DNA of 10,821 bases, taken from contig DAOVGK010000022.1 of the NCBI GenBank assembly GCA_030672445.1, positions 1 through 10,821 on the forward strand, read 5' to 3'. This document shows positions 6,344 through 10,821 of this stretch, one piece after another (the first letter of the stretch is position 1; every line of letters starts with the position of its first letter). The stretch comes from Candidatus Aerophobota bacterium. GTDB taxonomy: Bacteria > Aerophobota > Aerophobia > Aerophobales > AE-B3A. The notes under the pieces are model-generated. The model had not been told where the DNA came from and made no database searches. It saw only the letters and a list, made by a program, of their open reading frames with translations. A program made the position numbers and the translations under genes.

Positions 6344-7582
6344 TTGAAAGAACCTGAAAAAATAACTCTGGAGCTGGTAAAAGCTCATGGGCTAACCCAG
6401 GCCGAATACAAGAAGATCAAGGAAATTCTTTCTGGTGAGCCAAACTTTACGGAACTCGGCATCTTTTCGGTAATGTGGAGTGAGCATTGTAGTTACAAGA
6501 GTTCAAAGCCAGTTTTGAAACTCTTCCCCATCTCGGGTGAGAACATTTTAGTCAAGGCAGGGGAAGAAAATGCTGGAGTTATCAATATTGGCGGCGGACT
6601 AGCCGTGGTAATGAAGGCAGAATCACACAATCATCCTTCGGCAGTAGAGCCCTTTCAGGGTGCAGCTACCGGTGTAGGAGGCATCATTAGAGATATTTTT
6701 ACCATATGAGGTAATGTTGTCTGAATCACAGGAGCGGATCTTAATCCCTATGAGGGCGGAAAGATTGCGGTAGCAGAAGCAGCCAGAAATGTGGTCTGCT
6801 CTGGGGCTAAACCCCTGGCTATCACCAATTGCCTTAATTTTGGTAGTCCTACTAAGCCGGAGATTTTCTGGCAGTTTAAAAGATGTGTGGAAGGAATGGC
6901 TGAGTCTTGCCGCAGTCTTGGCACTCCGGTGACAGGGGGTAATGTTAGTTTCTACAATGAGAATCCTAAAGGAGCCATTGATCCAACTCCTGTGGTAGGG
7001 ATGCTGGGTTTGCTTGAGGATGTGGACCACTACTGCAGCCCGGATTTTAAAAGAGAAGGAGATTTAATCATCCTTTTGGGAGAGTGTAAGGATGATCTGG
7101 GGGGAAGTGAATATCTTAAACTAATTTTTGGCTTAAAGATGGGAGATTCACCTAAAATCAATCTGGAGAGAGAAAAAGCAGTTCAAAGAACTTGCCTTGA
7201 GGCGATCAAAGCAGGTTTAATAAACTCCGCTCATGATTGCTCTGAAGGTGGTTTAGCAGTAGCTCTAGCTGAGTGCTGCATCTTGAACTCTCCTCAGAAA
7301 ATAGGGGCCATTATTGATCTTTTGCCTTCTTATTTTCCATTCTCCCTCAGAGCCGATGGTTTGCTTTTTGGCGAAACTCAATCCCGCATTGTCATCTCCT
7401 GTCATCCGGAAAATTTTGGCCAGATAGTGAATCTAGCTCACAAAAATAAAGCTCCCTTTGTTAAGTTAGGAAAAGTAGAGGGAGATAAACTCATCATTGA
7501 TATAAAGGGGAAAAAACTTATAGATATCGGCATAGATGAATTAGAGAAGCTGTGGAGAAGTGGACTGTCCTGCCATATGTAG
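6344..7582 (+). pseudogene. purL: purL with two internal deletions (FGAM synthase large subunit)
   Basis: PurL is the ATP-dependent synthetase subunit of FGAM synthase, about 720-740 residues in the PurS/PurQ-partnered form. Here three islands remain. Island 1 (6344-~6703), from a TTG start with a GAGGGG site a few bases upstream, shows [16 protein letters not shown] and [28 protein letters not shown]. Island 2 (~6702-6743), in a different frame, reads [14 protein letters not shown], a middle motif of PurL. Island 3 (~6738-7582), back in the first frame, starts L-N-P-Y-E-G-G-K-I-A-V-A-E-A-A-R and keeps the C-terminal half, including G-G-N-V-S-F-Y-N and A-H-D-C-S-E-G-G-L. In-frame TGA codons at 6707 and 6722 stop translation. 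From the known family layout, roughly 180 and 140 residues are missing. It cannot make a working enzyme. Broken purS and purQ upstream agree. Confidence 0.93.
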
Positions 7583-7703
7583 AGTATATAAATGGGTCTT
7601 ATTTCCTTTAACCTTAGCCGGGGCTGACCTGGCTGGATTCTATCATATCTCCTCTCATACCATTGATCCTGACTCTGATTCACATTAAAAAGGAGGTATT
7701 TGA
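7583..7703. other. 121-base spacer between broken purL and the dehydrogenase gene
   Basis: No gene, stable hairpin-plus-T-run or convincing promoter was seen. It contains the AGGAGGT ribosome-binding site of the next gene (7691-7697). A stop-free frame across part of it encodes nothing I recognise. It marks the border between the nucleotide cluster and the sugar module. Confidence 0.5.
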
Positions 7704-8879
7704 ATGGCAAAAAAGATCAATGTGGGGATGGTGGGTTATAAATTTATGGGCAAGGCTCATTCACACGCTTACCGAGATGTGGCTATGTTCTTTAAAACCG
7801 AGACAGTGCCGGTAATGAAGGTGATCTGCGGCCGAACAGAGACTGCCGTTTCCGAAGCGGCCAGAATGTTTGGCTGGGAAGCTTACGAAACATCCTGGGA
7901 AAAACTGGTCCAGCGCCAAGACATTGATCTGGTTGATATTAATACCCCTAACTCAACTCATCGGGAAATTGCCGTAGCTGCGGCTAAAGCTGGAAAACAT
8001 ATCCTCTGTGAGAAGCCGCTAGCGGTAAGTTTGGCTGAGGCGGAGGAGATGCTGGAGGCAGCGAGGGAAGCCGGGGTAAACCATATGGTTTGCTTTAATT
8101 ATAGAAAAGTTCCCGCTGTCGGTCTGGCTAAGAAGATGATCGAGGAAGGACGCTTAGGAAAAATTTATCATTTCCGGGCCCAGTACCTGCAGGATTGGAT
8201 CACTGATCCGGAGTTTCCTCTGGTCTGGCGATTAAAAAAAGAAGAAGCAGGAGCAGGAGCTCATGGGGATTTAAATTCCCATATAATAGATCTAGCCCGG
8301 TATCTGGTGGGAGATTTTGCTAAAGTCGTCGGGATACAGGAGACCTTTATTAAGAAGAGACCCGAGCTTGAAGTGAGCGAAAAGCTTACCACCGGACTGG
8401 CTGCAAAATCTAGAAGGCCGCAGCTCGGAGAAGTCACGGTTGACGATGCTACTCTCTTTTTAGCCCGATTTAAAAACGGAGCTTTGGGCTGTTTTGAAGT
8501 AACCAGATTTGCTAATGGCCGGCGGAATGGCTTGAGGTTTGAGATAAATGGGAGCAAGGGGAGCCTACTATTTGAGCTTGAGAATATGAATGAGCTCTGG
8601 TTCTATTCCTGTGAAGACTCCCAAGAGAGGCAGGGATTTAGGAAAATTTTGGTTACCGAGGCTACTCATCCTTATATAGAAGCCTGGTGGCCACCGGGAC
8701 ACATCATCGGGTATGAACATACCTTCGTTCACGTGGTCTATGATTTTATGAAAGCCTTAGATGAAGACAGGCTTCCCACACCCAATTTCACCGATGGGGT
8801 TGAATGTCAGAGAGTTCTGGAGGCCGTGGAAAAATCAGCCAAAGAGGAAAGATGGGTTGAGGTAGGAGCGAAGAAATAA
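7704..8879 (+). CDS. Gfo/Idh/MocA-family oxidoreductase
   Basis: A 391-residue NAD(P)-dependent dehydrogenase of the glucose-fructose oxidoreductase / inositol 2-dehydrogenase family, which oxidises or reduces sugar or polyol hydroxyls in the cytosol. The N-terminal Rossmann fold shows V-G-M-V-G-Y-K-F-M-G-K-A-H-S-H-A (7-22), D-I-N-T-P-N-S-T-H (78-86) and the signature C-E-K-P-L-A with E103, K104 and P105; K104 is the usual catalytic lysine. The C-terminal sheet domain carries G-D-L-N-S-H-I-I-D (188-196), with D189 and H193 as expected active-site residues. The G-Y-K-x-M-G variant in the nucleotide loop and the long C-terminal half suit the subgroup acting on hexose-derived substrates, but I cannot name the substrate. 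AGGAGGT lies six bases before the ATG. The TAA overlaps the ATG of the next gene by one base, so the two are co-translated and probably act in one pathway. Confidence 0.92.
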   Translation: MAKKINVGMVGYKFMGKAHSHAYRDVAMFFKTETVPVMKVICGRTETAVSEAARMFGWEAYETSWEKLVQRQDIDLVDINTPNSTHREIAVAAAKAGKHILCEKPLAVSLAEAEEMLEAAREAGVNHMVCFNYRKVPAVGLAKKMIEEGRLGKIYHFRAQYLQDWITDPEFPLVWRLKKEEAGAGAHGDLNSHIIDLARYLVGDFAKVVGIQETFIKKRPELEVSEKLTTGLAAKSRRPQLGEVTVDDATLFLARFKNGALGCFEVTRFANGRRNGLRFEINGSKGSLLFELENMNELWFYSCEDSQERQGFRKILVTEATHPYIEAWWPPGHIIGYEHTFVHVVYDFMKALDEDRLPTPNFTDGVECQRVLEAVEKSAKEERWVEVGAKK

Positions 8880-9856
8880 TGAGTGAGAAGATTGAGGTGG
8901 TGTGCCTGGGTATCCTGGTAGTGGATATTCTTTGCAGTCCTATTGATAAGGTGCCTGAGCCTGGAGAGCTAATATCTACCGACGAGATTTCTCTCTCCGG
9001 TGGTGGACATGCTCACAACACGGCTGTGAGCTTAGCCAGGCTGGGAATAAAGGCCGGGGTACTGGGAAAAGTGGGCCATGATCATTTCGGCGATTTTCTT
9101 AAGAAGGATTTGAGGAAAGAAGGAGTGGATATCTCAAAAATCGCTGTGTCCCCTAAGCTCGGAACCTCTAAGACCATGATTCTCCTCACTCATTCCGAAG
9201 ATAGAAGATTTATCCATACCCTGGGCGCCAATGCTAATTTTAATATCGACGATATCGATTTTGACTATCTTAGCCAAGGAAAGGTTCTCTATGTTGGAGG
9301 ATATGGGGTTCTTCCTCAACTGGAGGAAGATTCTTTAACCAAACTTTTGAAATTTGCTAAACTACGTGGTTTAATTACTGTACTAGATGTGGTAATTCCT
9401 CATACAGAGGTTAGGTGGATAAACAAGTGCAAAAGGGCACTTAAGTTCACTGACTTTTTTCTTCCCAATTCCGACGAAGCCAGGATAATCACCGGTCGGA
9501 CTGACCCCGAAGGACAAGCTGAAGAAATACTCAGGCATAACTACGAGATGACGGTAGTTATCACCATGGGAAAGCAAGGTTCGTTCGTGAGAACCAAGGA
9601 TAAGATGGCTCGAGCCTCTATCTATGAGGTTGAAATTGTAGATCCATCTGGAGGAGGAGACGCCTTTTCCGCTGGTTTTATCTTTGGCATTATAAATGGG
9701 TGGGAACTTGAGGAAACGTTGAGGCTGGCCAGCGCTATGGGAGCATCTGCCGTGAGGGAGCTAGGGACTACAACCGGGGTATTCACCAGAGCCGAGGCAG
9801 AGCAGTTTATAAAAAATAACGAGATTGAATTAGAAGTGAAACAATGTTCTCTTTGA
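8879..9856 (+). CDS. PfkB-family (ribokinase-like) carbohydrate kinase
   Basis: A 325-residue ATP-dependent sugar or nucleoside kinase of the ribokinase/PfkB family. The substrate-side motif is S-G-G-G-H-A-H-N-T-A-V-S-L-A-R-L-G (40-56), in which most relatives have G-G-x-x-x-N-x-A. K-V-G-x-D-x-F-G-D-F (64-73) follows. The ATP/anion-hole motif reads D-P-S-G-G-G-D-A-F-S-A-G-F (255-267), with catalytic base D261; the common form is D-T/P-x-G-A-G-D, so Gly replaces the usual Ala. Length and both signatures indicate an active enzyme. The ATG (8879-8881) overlaps the previous gene's TAA by one base, with AGGAG ten bases upstream. The pairing suggests the dehydrogenase product, or a related sugar, is phosphorylated here. 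A nucleoside substrate cannot be excluded. Confidence 0.92.
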   Translation: MSEKIEVVCLGILVVDILCSPIDKVPEPGELISTDEISLSGGGHAHNTAVSLARLGIKAGVLGKVGHDHFGDFLKKDLRKEGVDISKIAVSPKLGTSKTMILLTHSEDRRFIHTLGANANFNIDDIDFDYLSQGKVLYVGGYGVLPQLEEDSLTKLLKFAKLRGLITVLDVVIPHTEVRWINKCKRALKFTDFFLPNSDEARIITGRTDPEGQAEEILRHNYEMTVVITMGKQGSFVRTKDKMARASIYEVEIVDPSGGGDAFSAGFIFGIINGWELEETLRLASAMGASAVRELGTTTGVFTRAEAEQFIKNNEIELEVKQCSL

Positions 9857-9908
9857 AAAGGGGAAGGGATAAAAACAAAATTAGTAGCTTATGGTTCTGC
9901 GGGGAGGG

Positions 9909-10821
9909 TTACGAGGTTATAAGTATTTTCATTCCTTTCTGAGATTCGGCAAGGTGAAGACCTTCTTCCAGTTCTTCTAGGGGTAAGCGATGGCTGATAA
10001 GTTCTTTGACCTTTATTTTTCCCTGAGAAAGCAGGGATAAAGCGAGCTGGTTATGGTAAGGAGCCGAGCCATGGGTTCCTACTACATAAAATTCCCGGTA
10101 ATGGACAAGATTGGAATTAAACTTTATAAAGGGCTCATCCAGTGGTAGTCCTCCGAAGAAGTTGACTATACCCCGAGGAGACACCATTTGCAGTGAATCC
10201 TCCTGTGCTCTTCCGCTGGGACAGGCAACGATTATTTTATCAGCACCTCTTCCCTCGGTTTCTTCTAATACCCTTTCTATACCATCCTCCAAAGAAGGGT
10301 TAATTACCACATCGGGTTGAGTGAATTTTTTAATAAATTCTATTCTTTGCGGGGAAAGTTCTATAAGGATAATTTTGCCTGCCCCTTTTGTCCTGGCTAG
10401 TTGCACATGAATGCATCCCAGGGGACCCCCTCCTACCACCACTACTGTGTCACCCAGGCTGATTTTGGAGAGCTCCTGCCCATTTATGGCACAGGCTAAA
10501 GGTTCGGCTAAGGCTCCTTCTTCGAAGGAAAGGTTTAGTGGAATAGGATTCACACATCCATTATGGACAGCATCCTCGGGAATCACCATAAACTCAGCAA
10601 AACCTCCATCATAGTGATAGCCTATAGCAGAAAGGTTAAGGCACATACTCTGCATACCTCTTCTACAGTAAAAACACCTACCGCAGGGAATAGCCGGAGC
10701 CACGGCTATCCTTTCTCCGATTTTGTAGCCATTAACCTTGCGGCCCAATTCTACAATTTCTCCTGAGAGTTCATGCCCGGTAATCCTGGGAAATCTCATA
10801 TGCTTGTGTCCATGATGATAA
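9909..10821 (-). CDS. Zinc-dependent medium-chain alcohol/polyol dehydrogenase, 5' end cut by window edge
   Basis: A medium-chain dehydrogenase of the threonine/sorbitol dehydrogenase type, oxidising an alcohol or polyol with NAD(P). The frame stays open to the right edge (Y-H-H-G-H-K-H before M-R-F-P), so the methionine at 10799 is internal and about 40-50 N-terminal residues, including the first zinc cysteine (C-G-S-D), lie outside. Visible features: I-T-G-H-E-L-S-G-E-I-V with the catalytic-zinc His/Glu; the structural zinc set C-G-R-C-F-Y-C-R-R-G-M-Q-S-M-C; L-A-E-P-L-A-C; and the nucleotide loop V-V-V-G-G-G-P-L-G. It ends at TAA 9909-9911, 52 bases from the converging kinase gene, and no terminator hairpin is evident between them. 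It probably belongs to the same sugar-metabolising neighbourhood, with its own promoter to the right. Substrate unknown. Confidence 0.93.
   Translation of the reverse strand, partial: YHHGHKHMRFPRITGHELSGEIVELGRKVNGYKIGERIAVAPAIPCGRCFYCRRGMQSMCLNLSAIGYHYDGGFAEFMVIPEDAVHNGCVNPIPLNLSFEEGALAEPLACAINGQELSKISLGDTVVVVGGGPLGCIHVQLARTKGAGKIILIELSPQRIEFIKKFTQPDVVINPSLEDGIERVLEETEGRGADKIIVACPSGRAQEDSLQMVSPRGIVNFFGGLPLDEPFIKFNSNLVHYREFYVVGTHGSAPYHNQLALSLLSQGKIKVKELISHRLPLEELEEGLHLAESQKGMKILITS

Noticed and set aside
6707..6724. Two in-frame TGA codons inside purL as possible stop-codon recoding (Trp, Gly or selenocysteine).
   Set aside because: The TGAs fall at a deletion scar where the true PurL sequence continues in another frame, Trp is encoded by TGG throughout, and other genes here end in TGA.
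7438..7710. A 90-codon minus-strand frame across the purL end and the following spacer.
   Set aside because: Mostly antisense to recognisable purL coding sequence, with no motif in the remaining part.
9857..9908. A bidirectional terminator between the convergent kinase and zinc dehydrogenase genes.
   Set aside because: I could find no GC-rich hairpin with a T-run in these 52 bases.

Overview
The window looks like part of the chromosome of an anaerobic bacterium. Support comes from an oxygen-sensitive class III ribonucleotide reductase (nrdD) with its radical-SAM activase (nrdG), a cobalamin-reactivation protein of the kind found with corrinoid methyltransferases, and a one-chain GMP synthase of bacterial type. 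Composition is moderate GC, with many AGA/AGG arginine codons and some TTG/GTG starts. An uncultured, deep-branching anaerobic lineage is possible, but I cannot name one from this sequence. No phage, transposase, CRISPR array, tRNA or rRNA was seen.

Layout. Left block (1-1159, minus strand): the first 35 codons of an aldo/keto reductase, a 29-nt near-perfect palindrome upstream of it, a methionine-synthase-activation-domain protein, and a small unrecognised gene that seems frameshifted. A divergent region (1160-1390) holds a candidate rightward promoter and a short hisH remnant. Central block (1391-7582, plus strand): guaA (intact), a purS/purQ deletion scar, nrdD (intact), a fold-back intergenic repeat, nrdG (intact), and a purL pseudogene with two internal deletions. 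Right block: a Gfo/Idh/MocA dehydrogenase and a PfkB-family kinase overlapping by one base (plus strand), then convergent to them a zinc-dependent medium-chain dehydrogenase cut by the right edge.

Main result. The former purine genes purS, purQ and purL (three subunits of FGAM synthase) are all broken by internal deletions, and a stub of hisH (histidine pathway) lies just before guaA. The interleaved guaA, nrdD and nrdG are intact. The purL remnant is three recognisable islands in two reading frames, and its junctions carry short sequences that could have been deletion microhomologies. The simplest reading is a lineage that lost de novo purine synthesis, and perhaps histidine synthesis, by successive small deletions. 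It would keep the last step to GMP (useful with salvaged xanthine or IMP) and the anaerobic route to deoxynucleotides. A second functional FGAM synthase elsewhere, or assembly errors, are alternatives.

The right block reads as a small sugar or polyol module: two dehydrogenases and a sugar kinase of unknown substrate. I found no clearly new defence or mobile system. The noteworthy material is the deletion-scarred nucleotide cluster, the fold-back repeat between nrdD and nrdG, and the palindrome before the aldo/keto reductase.
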